Notes: a model not told the origin generated them from the letters alone. A DNA stretch of 64,000 nt from Metabacillus kandeliae (GCF_021166585.1 NZ_JAJOZE010000002.1:124001-188000), one strand, 5' to 3'. Positions 43,052 through 52,596 are shown, counted from the stretch's first letter. Numbers and translations: made by a program.

Positions 43052-45463
43052 ATGAAGGAAGTATCTCTTTATACTGAGCAACTGCTCGTTCCTGTACTGA
43101 AACGAGTTCAGCGCTCAAAAACAATTTATATCCTAACTGCTTTTGCTATGAAATCAGGAGTATCTCTATTAAAGAAAGCACTTGCTGAAGCAGCTGAAGG
43201 CGGAGCAGATGTGAAGCTTTTGGCTGGAGATTATTTGTATGTCACACAGCCTGAGGCTTTGTATGAGCTCGCTTCTATTCATGAAAGCATTGAAGTCCGT
43301 TTGTGGCGCAGCAATGGAATCAGTTTTCATCCAAAGGCTTATTTATTTGAAGCGGAAGGCGAAGAGTATTCTATTATTGGTTCTTCCAATCTATCAAGGT
43401 CTGCCCTTACAACAGGCGTTGAGTGGAGTGTCGGGATTTCTGACAAGTTTCTATTCGAAGAAGCCAGCAGCCATTTTATCAGTCTTTTTCAAGCAGCCAA
43501 TACGATTCCAGTGAATAAGGAAACAGCTAAACGCTATGAAGAAGATTATAAAAACTTTCATCAGAAGCATCCGAATCTGGCGAGAACCTGGACAAAGCAG
43601 GAAGAACAGGAGCTCATGCTGCCAGCTGAGGAAGAAGATGCTGTAACGGATCCTGCTGTTATGGAAAAAGCAGAGGTTTACTCAGCACTATCTCCCCGAT
43701 TTGCCCAGCTTGAAGCTTTGGAACAGCTGGATATTACTTTAGAAGAAGGTTACAAAAAAGCGATGGTCGTTATGGCAACAGGGCTTGGCAAAACCTATTT
43801 GGCAGGTTTTTTCGCCAAGAAGTTTAAAAAGGTGCTTTTTATTGCCCACCTGGAGGAAATCCTTCACCAATCAGCAGCATCCTTTTTAAATGTTATGCCT
43901 GAAAAAACAGCCGGCATTTACAATGGACGGCAAAAGGATTCTGAAGCAGAGCTGCTCTTTGCCTCGATTCAGACACTCAGTATGAAGCGCCATCTTGAGG
44001 TCTTTCAGACCGATGAATTCGATCTGATTGTTGTCGATGAATTTCATCATGCGGCAGCCGCCTCCTATCAGAAGGTGCTGGATTACTTTCAGCCAAGCTT
44101 TTTATTAGGAATAACGGCAACACCGGACAGGGCTGATAACCGGGATGTTTATGCCATTTGCGAGGGTAATGTTGCTTACTCCATTGATTTTTTGGAGGCA
44201 ATTCAAAGAACCTGGCTCTCTCCCTTTGACTATTACGGAGTTTATGATGAAACGGACTACTCCAAAATTACTTGGCACGGAACACAATATGACAAGCAGG
44301 AGCTGATGCTGGCCCAGCTTAGAACAGAGCAGGCTGCTCATATATTAGGAGCTTGGGAGAAACACAAGAAAACCAGAACGATTGTTTTCTGCTCCTCCAT
44401 CCGGCAGGCTGATTTCTTATCCTCTTATTTTCAGGAGAACGGCTACCGGACAATCTCGCTTCATTCCAAGCAAAAGCAGAGCAACCGGAGAGCTGCAGCT
44501 GCGGCATTGGCAGCTGGAGAGCTGGATACGATTTTTGTTGTCGACCTTTTTAATGAAGGGGTAGATATTCCATCTGTTGATACTCTCCTTTTTGTAAGAC
44601 CTACAGAATCCTTAACGATTTTTACACAGCAAATTGGACGGGGATTGCGCCTGCATCCTGGCAAGGAGCAGTGCGTGATCATCGATTTGATCGGCAACTA
44701 CAGGAATGCGGATATAAAATTGAGTCTTTTTGATACAAATGTTCCCTCTGGACAGAAGGAGCGGATTGTTGAACCTGTTGTGCCTGAGGCTTGCTCGATT
44801 GATCTTGATATCAGGGTCATTAATCTGCTTAAGGAAATGACGAAAAAGAGACAGCCTCGAAAGGAAAAGCTGCTCGCAAACTACCGGACGGTAAAAGAGG
44901 AGCTTGGCAGAAGGCCGACTTATTTGGAGCTGCATCTGAAGGGTGAGATCTCAGCAGCTGAATATAAAAACGAAACATATTATGGTTTTTTGCACCAGGC
45001 TGGCGAATTAACCGCTGATGAAGAACATGCTTATCTGGCTCATAAAGACTGGTTAGCTGACGTTGTAAAAACTGATATGAAAAAGAGCTACAAAATGATT
45101 GTCCTGCTGGCTATGCTGGAAAGAGGACCTGATAATTGGTTCAAAACGATTTCGGCTACTGAAATAGCTACTTTCTTTCACGACTACCTAATGTCTAAGG
45201 AGCACAGAAAAAGAATTGATTTTTCGGACAAGCAAAGCGAAAAACTCTGGGACTACAATGAGTCTGACATGGCAGGACTGATTGAAAGAATGCCGATGAC
45301 GAAGTGGAGCGGAAGTTCTAAGGGGTTTGCAGTTTTTGAAGATAAGAAATTCTATTTCAATGTGTCTCCAGTTAATAGCAGCATTCTATACAACTGGACA
45401 CGTGAAATCTGTGAATACCGGCTGCATCAGTATTTTGAGAAAAAAGGTGCTTTGATGTCATAA
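43052..45463 (+). CDS. PLD nuclease/SF2 helicase fusion, second type, 803 aa
   Basis: The N-terminal PLD-like domain holds H93-P-K95 and GSSNLS (110-115). The SF2 motor has Walker A VMATGLGKTYLAGFF, the DEFH box in LIVVDEFHHAAAASY, and TATPDRAD; the second lobe has FNEGVDIPSVDTLLF and QQIGRGLRLH. The C-terminal 250 residues differ from those of the 39-kb paralogue, so this is not a recent duplicate. I chose the ATG at 43052, behind GAGGA, over an in-frame TTG at 43037. It is coupled to the MazG-like gene and ends in a terminator. An antiphage or repair role is inference. Confidence 0.85.
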   Translation: MKEVSLYTEQLLVPVLKRVQRSKTIYILTAFAMKSGVSLLKKALAEAAEGGADVKLLAGDYLYVTQPEALYELASIHESIEVRLWRSNGISFHPKAYLFEAEGEEYSIIGSSNLSRSALTTGVEWSVGISDKFLFEEASSHFISLFQAANTIPVNKETAKRYEEDYKNFHQKHPNLARTWTKQEEQELMLPAEEEDAVTDPAVMEKAEVYSALSPRFAQLEALEQLDITLEEGYKKAMVVMATGLGKTYLAGFFAKKFKKVLFIAHLEEILHQSAASFLNVMPEKTAGIYNGRQKDSEAELLFASIQTLSMKRHLEVFQTDEFDLIVVDEFHHAAAASYQKVLDYFQPSFLLGITATPDRADNRDVYAICEGNVAYSIDFLEAIQRTWLSPFDYYGVYDETDYSKITWHGTQYDKQELMLAQLRTEQAAHILGAWEKHKKTRTIVFCSSIRQADFLSSYFQENGYRTISLHSKQKQSNRRAAAAALAAGELDTIFVVDLFNEGVDIPSVDTLLFVRPTESLTIFTQQIGRGLRLHPGKEQCVIIDLIGNYRNADIKLSLFDTNVPSGQKERIVEPVVPEACSIDLDIRVINLLKEMTKKRQPRKEKLLANYRTVKEELGRRPTYLELHLKGEISAAEYKNETYYGFLHQAGELTADEEHAYLAHKDWLADVVKTDMKKSYKMIVLLAMLERGPDNWFKTISATEIATFFHDYLMSKEHRKRIDFSDKQSEKLWDYNESDMAGLIERMPMTKWSGSSKGFAVFEDKKFYFNVSPVNSSILYNWTREICEYRLHQYFEKKGALMS

Positions 45464-45465
45464 CG

Positions 45466-45496
45466 AAATACCCTTCCATTTAAGAAGGGTATTTTC
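45466..45496 (+). terminator. Terminator of the MazG-like/helicase pair
   Basis: AAATACCCTTC and GAAGGGTATTT followed by T-rich sequence. Confidence 0.85.
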
Positions 45497-45531
45497 ATGC
45501 CTTGGCTCCAAAAGTAAGGGGGGAAATACAG

Positions 45532-46116
45532 ATGTTAAAGAGTACAGAAGATATATTGAAGCTGATCAAAAGCGACGAAAAAATGATGGAGATAATTGAA
45601 GCAGCAAGCACTCTAAATCTACCAGACTGGTGGATATGCGCCGGGTTCGTCCGTTCAAAAATCTGGGATGCGCTGCATGGGTTTCACGAAAGAACAGAGG
45701 CTCAAGATATAGATGTTATTTATTTTGACAAAACCAACCTTGATGAAAAGGCTGAAAAGGAATTAGAGAAGCAATTGATCAGCCTAATGCCTGATATACC
45801 TTGGTCTGTAAAAAATGAAGCGAGGATGCACCTCATTAACAACCTCCCTCCTTACACTTCTTCAGTAGATGCTATTTCAAAGTTTCCTGAAACGGCAACT
45901 GCACTTGGAGTGAAGCTGGACAAGGATAAGCAATTGGTTCTTACTTCTCCCTGCGGAATAGACGATGTTCTGAATTTAGAATTGAAACCGACTCCGCATT
46001 TTCTCCATACAAGAGAACTTGCTGCTAAATATGAGGAGCGCATTTTGAAGAAGAATTGGAAGGTTGTTTGGTACAGGTTAAGAATTCATCATATCCATTC
46101 AGATTTTTCTAGATAA
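45532..46116 (+). CDS. Nucleotidyltransferase-like protein (COG3575 type), 194 aa
   Basis: The first half reads LPDWWICAGFVRSKIWDALHG then QDIDVIYFD, which is the G-x-(V)-R/K and D-x-D pattern of a small nucleotidyltransferase group. The rest, with VDAISKFPETATALGVKL and LNLELKPTPHF, matches the C-terminal family region. AAGGGGGGAAA precedes the ATG at 45532. No substrate is known. It follows the helicase gene behind a terminator. Confidence 0.75.
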   Translation: MLKSTEDILKLIKSDEKMMEIIEAASTLNLPDWWICAGFVRSKIWDALHGFHERTEAQDIDVIYFDKTNLDEKAEKELEKQLISLMPDIPWSVKNEARMHLINNLPPYTSSVDAISKFPETATALGVKLDKDKQLVLTSPCGIDDVLNLELKPTPHFLHTRELAAKYEERILKKNWKVVWYRLRIHHIHSDFSR

Positions 46117-46331
46117 CACAAACCTTTGCCATTGAGTTAACTATTTTTTCTGGTAATAAAGATTCATTTTTGAATATTAGTAAGCTTTTTATGATTTTAA
46201 TAGGTATAATACATTTATATTTCAAATAAATGGATATACTTACAGTTATTTTACATATGAACGTGTTTGAAATACTGCTATGTGAGGACCCTAGAGCTCC
46301 TTCCGTAAATACTTTAGAAGGTTTTGGTTGA

Positions 46332-47501
46332 ATGAAAAAACGGATAGTAAGCATTACTGTTCTAGCATTAGCCGCTGCTGGACTATTAACCTATGTCATT
46401 TTATATTATCTTGAATCCACAACCTCCATTAGCAGTAAAGAAATGAGTCAGGCAGATTTTTTAAAAGATAAGCATGCGCTTCTTTACTTTTCCACAACCA
46501 TTGATACCACTCCAGGCAAAAGCTATGCTGTTTTCCTGAATAAAAACGGTAATGTTTCAGCGCGGAAAATGCTGCCTCTTGAACTGGGTACTACAGCAAT
46601 CCATGACAGCCAAGCGGTCATGTCAGATAAAGATCATATTTATTTAGCAGGTGAAAATGCTAAAACGATAACGCGCCCGCCTCAGCATACAGGATACGAC
46701 GGCGGTGCAGGGTTCATCAAAGACACAAACTCCTTCTATACAATATATAACTCTGGATATTCCAAAGATATGAAAAACTATCGATCGGAAGTATATTGGG
46801 GTATTGGTTCTAAGCTTAATCAGGATGTCATCCCTTATTTTATTGCTGCTAACGGGACTTTTCATGATAATATATATACAGCACAAACTCCTGATGATTC
46901 ATCCTCTTCGGAAACCAGGAAGTTTGTATTCCATAAAGTTGTCCTGAAAGAGGATATGGAGATTCACCCTGTAATGGAAGTTACTTTAGGTAAAAATGCG
47001 AGTCCTCTTTCTCCACTCCTTATTGATGATCAGTTCATATATTTCATTATCAACGGCCCTAAAGGCGAGCATGTCTATCAGCTAGTTAAGATTAATCTTC
47101 AAACTAAAGATGCAGAAACAATTGATATTAAGCGTTATCAAAAAGACCCGCAAACCGTCTATAAAGCCATCCCTTATAGCAATAATTCCACATACATGGA
47201 TAGCAATAATATCTATTTTGCAGATGGTTTAGGAAAAGTGATGATTATTAATAAAAGTACTGGCAAAAAACAAAGAGAGTTTCAATTGAACCCAAACCTA
47301 GTTAAATTAGGTATAAAGAAAATCTTTTTTAAAAATCAATTCCTCTATCTTTTTGCAATGAACTATGGAGGGGACGGCCAGATTGAAAAGTATGATCTTC
47401 AAAACGGACAAGTTACAGACACTATTAAAGTAAAAGGTATCGGAAAAATCATTTCTGCAAACAGCCATGTTCACCTATATGACTTCAAAATGATAAAGTA
47501 A
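46332..47501 (+). CDS. Membrane-anchored extracellular protein, 389 aa
   Basis: An N-terminal helix (ITVLALAAAGLLTYVILYYL) anchors a large outer domain. The outer part consists of beta-rich repeats with recurring D-x-x-x-I-Y-F/L text, for example DKDHIYLAG, DDQFIYFII and DSNNIYFADGLGKVMIINKS, which suggests a beta-propeller. I cannot name a family. The ribosome binding site is poor (GAAGG). It is a single gene with a strong terminator. Confidence 0.65.
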   Translation: MKKRIVSITVLALAAAGLLTYVILYYLESTTSISSKEMSQADFLKDKHALLYFSTTIDTTPGKSYAVFLNKNGNVSARKMLPLELGTTAIHDSQAVMSDKDHIYLAGENAKTITRPPQHTGYDGGAGFIKDTNSFYTIYNSGYSKDMKNYRSEVYWGIGSKLNQDVIPYFIAANGTFHDNIYTAQTPDDSSSSETRKFVFHKVVLKEDMEIHPVMEVTLGKNASPLSPLLIDDQFIYFIINGPKGEHVYQLVKINLQTKDAETIDIKRYQKDPQTVYKAIPYSNNSTYMDSNNIYFADGLGKVMIINKSTGKKQREFQLNPNLVKLGIKKIFFKNQFLYLFAMNYGGDGQIEKYDLQNGQVTDTIKVKGIGKIISANSHVHLYDFKMIK

Positions 47502-47511
47502 CTGAAATGGA

Positions 47512-47540
47512 AAAACCCCTTCAGCGAAGGGGTTTTTTCA
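47512..47540. terminator. Bidirectional terminator
   Basis: AAAACCCCTTC and GAAGGGGTTTT around a three-base loop. Confidence 0.9.
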
Positions 47541-49454
47541 TTTCACTTCCGTTAGCTTTCTCTTCTTCTCCTCAGCCTTAACCCTCTTCACTTCATCAAA
47601 ATAAGCCGTAAACTCTGACTCCCCTGAATAGGAAACAAACAAATAATCCTTCGCCCGCGTCATTCCGATATACAGCAGGGACACCTCCCGCTCCTTATTT
47701 TCCTCTAAAGCAAACGGCATGTTTTCTGTGTTCACAATGAACACAGCTTGGAAGTCGAGACCCTTGCTGCTGTCGATTGTGCTGATGACAATGGATTCGC
47801 TGTCCCGGTTATAGCCCCGCTTGCTGTCAGCATTCTCGGTGAGCCAGTAGTGCGGCACTTCTGCTTTTGACAGTTCTTTTTGGATGGTTTCGATGATGTT
47901 TTGCTTGAAGCTTCTTTTTACCCGGTAGAGGACGAGCATTTCCGAGTATGGGACACCTTTATCTGTATGCAGTCTTTTCATCAGCTTTGAGACGGTTGCC
48001 ATTTCTTCTTGGAGGCTGCCGGATTTTAGAATCATCGGCTCAGGTCCGCGTCTTCTTGTGCCTTGCGGGGAGATGATTTCTTCTCCGTCTGTTGAGCCTT
48101 CAGCGACTTTGTTTTTCAGAACAGAATGCTTCTTATAAAACTCCCAGGCAAATGTTACGATTTGCGCTGTGTTTCGGTAGTTAATGGACAGGATCTTGGA
48201 TCTTCCCTGGAAGCTGAGACCGGTGTCCTGCACATAAGTTCGTTTCCTGGAGTAGATGTTCTGCACTCTGTCTTCCACTAGCAACAGCATCTTTGTATCA
48301 GGGTTCAGCAGTGAGCTTGCGAGTGCGAGCCACTCGGAATCAAAGTCCTGTCCTTCGTCAATCAGGATGGCGTCATAGGTTGGCAGAATCGCTTCCTTTG
48401 CCAATATTTTTCCAGTAATGGCGGGCACTTGGTCTTCCTTGATATTCAGCTCGTGCTTCAGCCAAGCGTGGAAATTGTATACCTGCACATTTTTCAAATC
48501 CCCGCTATTCTCGTTCAGAGGATCAAAGTCAAACAAATCCTCGGGCTCGTTCATTTTCGAGCGGACCATATGGGTGATTTCCTGTGCAAGCGAGATGTTG
48601 TAGCAAAGCACAAGGATCTTCCAGTCCGGATGCTGCTTGGAAAGGTACTTTGCCCTTGCAGCAAGAATCAATGTTTTCCCGCTTCCGGCCACTCCCCTGA
48701 TCAGCCGATTTTTGTCACCTATTTGTCTGGCCAGGTTTTCCTGATGCAGGTCCATTGTCTTGATGTCGTGAAGCGATAGGAGCAGCTGATCCTGATAAGG
48801 GACAGGAGGCTTGAATTCCGCACTGATGCGCACCTCCGGGAAAAGGTGGTACCGGATTGCATCTATCTCCGCCTTTTTAAGCGGTTCCTTCAGCCGAAAA
48901 GGAATCACGAACATCTCCATGATTTTTTCAATCAGGTTTTCCTCTGAAAAGCTCTCTTTATCAGGATCAATTTCATCCCGCGTCAGAACAAGGGACGGGT
49001 CGCAAACTGCATACAGCCCTTCCTTTATGAAAAATTCCTGCTTCAGTCTCGTGAAGACGGTCCCGTAGCCTGTCGGAAACTTCAGCTTAAATTTGTATTT
49101 CCCCTCAGTCTGAATCAGGTTTTTATCCTTTTGCAGGGTGTTGGAAATATGAAACATGTAATCTCTCGCCTGTTTGATCGGGCTTTTGACTGCTGCCTGC
49201 TCGCCCTTCGTGTTGACGATCGTCCAAGTGTCTGTGTTAACTTGCAGAATCGTGTTCTGTGTATAATCTTTTACTTCCAGCAAAACCAGTCCAAGGTCAG
49301 GGCCAATAATGACAAAATCAGGATGCCTGCCATGAATTTCAGGTTCATAGTAAACAATATAATCATCAGGCAAATATTTTTTTAAGGTAGAAAACAGCAA
49401 TCTCTCCCCTGCTGTTGCAGAGCTTCGGATTGTCTCAGGGATTGTGTATGCCAC
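47538..49454 (-). CDS. NERD nuclease-domain/UvrD-type SF1 helicase, 638 aa
   Basis: Residues 10-130 form a NERD domain with restriction-fold residues D46 and E60-V-K62 (HPDFVII ... VLLEVKDY). The SF1 motor follows: Walker A VAGSGKT (255-261), DEGQDF as motif II, STIDSSKGLDFQAVFIVNTE as motif V and YIGMTRAKDYLFV as motif VI. The UvrD 1B/2B inserts are short. Such NERD-helicase proteins occur in defence islands and plasmids; function is not established. A relic of a similar gene lies at 52.1 kb. Confidence 0.87.
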   Translation of the reverse strand: MAYTIPETIRSSATAGERLLFSTLKKYLPDDYIVYYEPEIHGRHPDFVIIGPDLGLVLLEVKDYTQNTILQVNTDTWTIVNTKGEQAAVKSPIKQARDYMFHISNTLQKDKNLIQTEGKYKFKLKFPTGYGTVFTRLKQEFFIKEGLYAVCDPSLVLTRDEIDPDKESFSEENLIEKIMEMFVIPFRLKEPLKKAEIDAIRYHLFPEVRISAEFKPPVPYQDQLLLSLHDIKTMDLHQENLARQIGDKNRLIRGVAGSGKTLILAARAKYLSKQHPDWKILVLCYNISLAQEITHMVRSKMNEPEDLFDFDPLNENSGDLKNVQVYNFHAWLKHELNIKEDQVPAITGKILAKEAILPTYDAILIDEGQDFDSEWLALASSLLNPDTKMLLLVEDRVQNIYSRKRTYVQDTGLSFQGRSKILSINYRNTAQIVTFAWEFYKKHSVLKNKVAEGSTDGEEIISPQGTRRRGPEPMILKSGSLQEEMATVSKLMKRLHTDKGVPYSEMLVLYRVKRSFKQNIIETIQKELSKAEVPHYWLTENADSKRGYNRDSESIVISTIDSSKGLDFQAVFIVNTENMPFALEENKEREVSLLYIGMTRAKDYLFVSYSGESEFTAYFDEVKRVKAEEKKRKLTEVK

Positions 49455-49698
49455 TTGATTTCACTCCAAAAACAGTGTAGGTACTTTTATCATATAACAT
49501 TTTTTACATAATTGTCGCAATTTGTAAAATATAGTTCTTGTTTTTTTGTCAGATTCGCCAAAAAGCTCTCAAAGCACTTTCTCTACTGTCTTGTTGTCAG
49601 TTATATAAAAAACCTCTAACTCTATCCATAAACAGATATTTCTCATCCTTTTTTCCAGCTCCTATACTTAAAGTAATCAACTGAAAGGGGCGAACAGC

Positions 49699-50688
49699 TT
49701 GAGATACAGCAAACTGGGCAACAGCGGACTCACTGTCAGTAAAATTGCTTTTGGGAACTGGATTAACCATGGTGGCAAAATAGATGAGGAGATGGCCCAT
49801 CAGTGTGTAAAGGCTGCACTTGAGGCTGGCATCACCACCTTTGATACAGCGGATGTTTATTCCGATACGAAGGCTGAAGAGGTTTTGGGACATGCCTTAA
49901 AAGGCATCCGCAGAGATAGCATTGAATTGTGCACGAAGGTGTGCCATCCGACAGGTCCGGGACATAATGACAGAGGATTGTCGAGGAAGCATATTTTAGA
50001 AAACTGCAAAGCTTCCTTGGACAGGCTGCAAACAGATTACATTGACGTTTATTATGCCCATCGCTATGATCCCGGTACGCCGCTCGAGGAAACCATGCTG
50101 GCGTTTGCCGATCTGGTCCGCCAGGGGAAGGTTCATTATATTGGAGTAAGCGAGTGGACGGCAGAACAGATTACAAGAGGAGCGGCGCTTGCCCGGCAGC
50201 TGAACATTCCGTTTGCGGCCAGCCAGCCGCAGTATTCCATGCTGTGGAGGATCATTGAGAAGGATGTGATTCCCGCATCACGGAGAGAAGGTATTGGCCA
50301 GGTTGTGTGGTCGCCGCTGGCACAGGGGATTCTGACCGGGAAATATTTGCCCGGTCAGCCGCTTCCGGAAAACTCAAGGGCTAACTCGTCTTCTGGTAAA
50401 CCATTCTTTCAGAGATTAGCCAGCCAGTGGATGAAGGAGGAGGTCCTTCAGGCCATCCAGCAGCTCAAATCCCTCGCAGAAGGAGCTGATTTGACTCTTG
50501 CCCAGCTTGGCATTGCATGGGTATTGCAGAATGAGGATATCTCCTCTGCCATTATCGGCGCATCAAGTCCCGAGCAAGTGAAGGAAAATGCCCTTGCTGC
50601 AGATGTGGTGCTGGAGGAAGAAATGATGAAAGAGATTGATTCCATTATCTCAAGGCATGCAGAGTTTGATGCCTCTAAAACAGGATAA
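49699..50688 (+). CDS. Aldo/keto reductase (Kv-beta/YajO-IolS-like)
   Basis: The 329-aa NADPH-dependent reductase has the AKR tetrad: Asp in TFDTADVYS with Tyr, Lys in ELCTKVCHP, and His in VYYAHRYDP; the C-terminus has the cofactor loop IIGASSPEQVKENA. The pattern RYSKLGNSGLTVSKIAFGNW at the start fits the potassium-channel-beta-like AKR6/AKR12 group. The start is TTG at 49699, ten bases behind AAAGGGG. It converges with a LysR gene. Confidence 0.9.
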   Translation: MRYSKLGNSGLTVSKIAFGNWINHGGKIDEEMAHQCVKAALEAGITTFDTADVYSDTKAEEVLGHALKGIRRDSIELCTKVCHPTGPGHNDRGLSRKHILENCKASLDRLQTDYIDVYYAHRYDPGTPLEETMLAFADLVRQGKVHYIGVSEWTAEQITRGAALARQLNIPFAASQPQYSMLWRIIEKDVIPASRREGIGQVVWSPLAQGILTGKYLPGQPLPENSRANSSSGKPFFQRLASQWMKEEVLQAIQQLKSLAEGADLTLAQLGIAWVLQNEDISSAIIGASSPEQVKENALAADVVLEEEMMKEIDSIISRHAEFDASKTG

Positions 50689-50696
50689 GGAGAAAG

Positions 50697-50730
50697 AAAA
50701 TCCAGCCATTTTATCGGCTGGATTCTTTTA
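50697..50730. terminator. Bidirectional terminator
   Basis: AATCCAGCC and GGCTGGATT with T-rich flanks; the LysR stop codon lies in the stem. Confidence 0.85.
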
Positions 50731-51604
50731 TGTCATTTTTCCTTCTCAGCATTTCTAAAAATCGAAGCACCACTGGAGAATCTTCATCCCTCCTCCAAGC
50801 TGCATGCAGATGAATCGGTGGAGCAGGCTCCTGTATTTCCTTGAAGACCACTCCTGAAACCGGAGTATCTGCGAGCGTCGAGGGTACAATGGAAAGCCCA
50901 ATTCCGGTTTTGACCAGATTAAGGATGGTATGCATCTGAATGGCTTCCTGAACCACATTCAGCGAGATGCCGTATTCCCGAAAATAGCTGATAATCAGAT
51001 CATAGAAATGATTCCCCAAATGACGCGGAAACAGGATAAACGGTTCTCCTGCCAGCATTTTCATCGGAATGCTTTCTTTCTCACACAGAGGGTGGTTTTC
51101 AGGCAAGACAAGCAGCAAAGATTCTTCGGAAATGACCTCAGACTGCAAAAAGTCTTGATTCTCCGCAGACCGGACGAACCCGATCTGTATCTGTTTTTCT
51201 GCAAGTGCCAGAACTTGCTGCTCCGTTGTCATTTCTTTTAAGGTTAAATGAATACGCGGAAACTGCTCGCGAAACTCCTTAATCAAAGCAACGACCAGAT
51301 TCGATGAGTCGACGAATCCAACCGTAAGATTCCCCAGTTTTCCATCGCCTGCAAGCTGTGCCGCCTTCACCGCCTGCTGAAATTGAAGGAGTGTCTTGCG
51401 CGCTTCCTTAAGAAAAACCTTCCCCGCTTCCGACAGCTCAACTTTTCTCTTCGTCCGGTGAAAAAGCAGCACCCCGATCTCCTCTTCCAGTTTGCGTATC
51501 TCCTGGCTTAAGGGCGGCTGCGCCATATTCAGGCGTTCAGCAGCACGGCTGAAATTCAGTTCCTCCGCTACCATGATAAAGTAGCGCATTTGTCGCAGGT
51601 CCAT
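50711..51604 (-). CDS. LysR-family regulator
   Basis: The 297-aa protein begins MDLRQMRYFIMVAEELNFSR followed by AAERLNMAQPPLSQEIRKLE, the winged helix of BenM/CatM/AlsR-like LysR regulators. Residues 90-295 form the effector domain. Its target is not obvious since the nearest reductase gene converges with it. Confidence 0.92.
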   Translation of the reverse strand: MDLRQMRYFIMVAEELNFSRAAERLNMAQPPLSQEIRKLEEEIGVLLFHRTKRKVELSEAGKVFLKEARKTLLQFQQAVKAAQLAGDGKLGNLTVGFVDSSNLVVALIKEFREQFPRIHLTLKEMTTEQQVLALAEKQIQIGFVRSAENQDFLQSEVISEESLLLVLPENHPLCEKESIPMKMLAGEPFILFPRHLGNHFYDLIISYFREYGISLNVVQEAIQMHTILNLVKTGIGLSIVPSTLADTPVSGVVFKEIQEPAPPIHLHAAWRRDEDSPVVLRFLEMLRRKNDIKESSR

Positions 51605-51703
51605 TTAAATCACCTCTCTTTCTAATAGGATGGGCAATTGCTAATGGGTATAGAATTGCTTGTTAGTAAGGGTAAATATCAACAACCAGCCTTAACAGAG
51701 ACA

Positions 51704-51737
51704 AATAAAAAACAATGGCATATTTATTTTACCATTG
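51704..51737 (-). terminator. Terminator, leftward
   Basis: CAATGG (51713-51718) pairs with CCATTG (51732-51737), followed on the minus strand by six T. It ends the 51.8-kb gene. Confidence 0.65.
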
Positions 51738-51803
51738 CGTTTCTTGAATATAGGCATCCGTTAGTATGAGGTTAATAATTCTATAACACACTTAACCAAT
51801 CCG

Positions 51804-52040
51804 TTACACATAAATAAAATAACACAAACAAAATATGCACGAACTTAAGAAAAGAAGAATCATAAATAACTTTATTAAATACCATGGTAATAAATTAACA
51901 AGATAAAGTAATATATCCCCTAAAATTTCTGAAGAGCCAGTATTGAAATCTTCATTTTGATAAAATTCTTTATTTTTAAAGGAAAAAAATATTAAACCAA
52001 AAAATGAAAAAACAGCAAAAATAATCGTTAAAATAGTCAC
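51804..52040 (-). CDS. AT-rich two-helix membrane protein, 78 aa
   Basis: The start is GTG, seven bases behind AGGGG. Hydrophobic stretches are ILTIIFAVFSFFGLIFFSF and YLIKLFMILLFLSSCIFCLC, with a polar middle NKEFYQNEDFNTGSSE. The sequence is much richer in A+T than its neighbours. No family is recognised. Confidence 0.5.
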   Translation of the reverse strand: MTILTIIFAVFSFFGLIFFSFKNKEFYQNEDFNTGSSEILGDILLYLVNLLPWYLIKLFMILLFLSSCIFCLCYFIYV

Positions 52041-52104
52041 GCTGATTCCCCTATAATTTAAATTATTATAACATTCCTTATTCCATTAAACTGCCCCATA
52101 AATT

Positions 52105-52170
52105 GCTAGAAGCAACCTTCGCCCGCGCAACCCCAATGTACAGGAGGGACACTCTATTTTCCTCTAACTG
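52105..52170 (-). pseudogene. Relic of a UvrD-type helicase C-terminus
   Basis: Read leftward this short stretch gives LEENRVSLLYIGVARAK. The intact helicase at 47.5 kb has LEENKEREVSLLYIGMTRAK at its motif VI, so this is a leftover of a related gene, with a three-residue deletion and one changed motif position. Nothing else of the gene remains. It shows that another helicase of this kind was once here. Confidence 0.7.
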
Positions 52171-52184
52171 AACTTTGACTCAAC

Positions 52185-52559
52185 TCAAAGTGAATCTTTT
52201 CGATTTTGATCTGAATTGTAATAGGCGACTTTTAAATCTATGATTCTTAAATTCTTTTTTAAGTCATTAATTTGCCGAAGCACCTCTTTGCGATGAGCCT
52301 TCATCATTTCCTTCCGCGTCTCAAAGGTCTTCTCACCTGCCATACTTATTTCCATATAGCGTCTAATTTCTTTAATGGACATACCCGTGTCTTTTAAGCA
52401 GCAAATCAGTTTCACAAGTTCTAAATCTCTTTCAGAAAACTGTCTGTTTCCGTTACTGGTCCTTGAAATAAATGGAAGGAGTCCTTCTTTATCATAGAAT
52501 CGCAAGGTGTGGGCTGATATGTCCCAAATCTCGGCAACTTGATTAATGGTATATATCAC
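52185..52559 (-). CDS. MerR-family regulator (AdhR-like)
   Basis: The 124-aa protein opens YTINQVAEIWDISAHTLRFY, then DKEGLLPFISRTSNGNRQFS, the MerR winged helix. A coiled coil follows (residues 75-115). No metal-binding Cys pair is seen, so it belongs to the aldehyde/stress group. It is divergent from a VOC-family gene and probably acts at the dyad between them. Confidence 0.92.
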   Translation of the reverse strand: MIYTINQVAEIWDISAHTLRFYDKEGLLPFISRTSNGNRQFSERDLELVKLICCLKDTGMSIKEIRRYMEISMAGEKTFETRKEMMKAHRKEVLRQINDLKKNLRIIDLKVAYYNSDQNRKDSL

Positions 52560-52596
52560 TGTTCCTCCTAAAAGCCCTTTTTAAAAAAAAGTTTGA

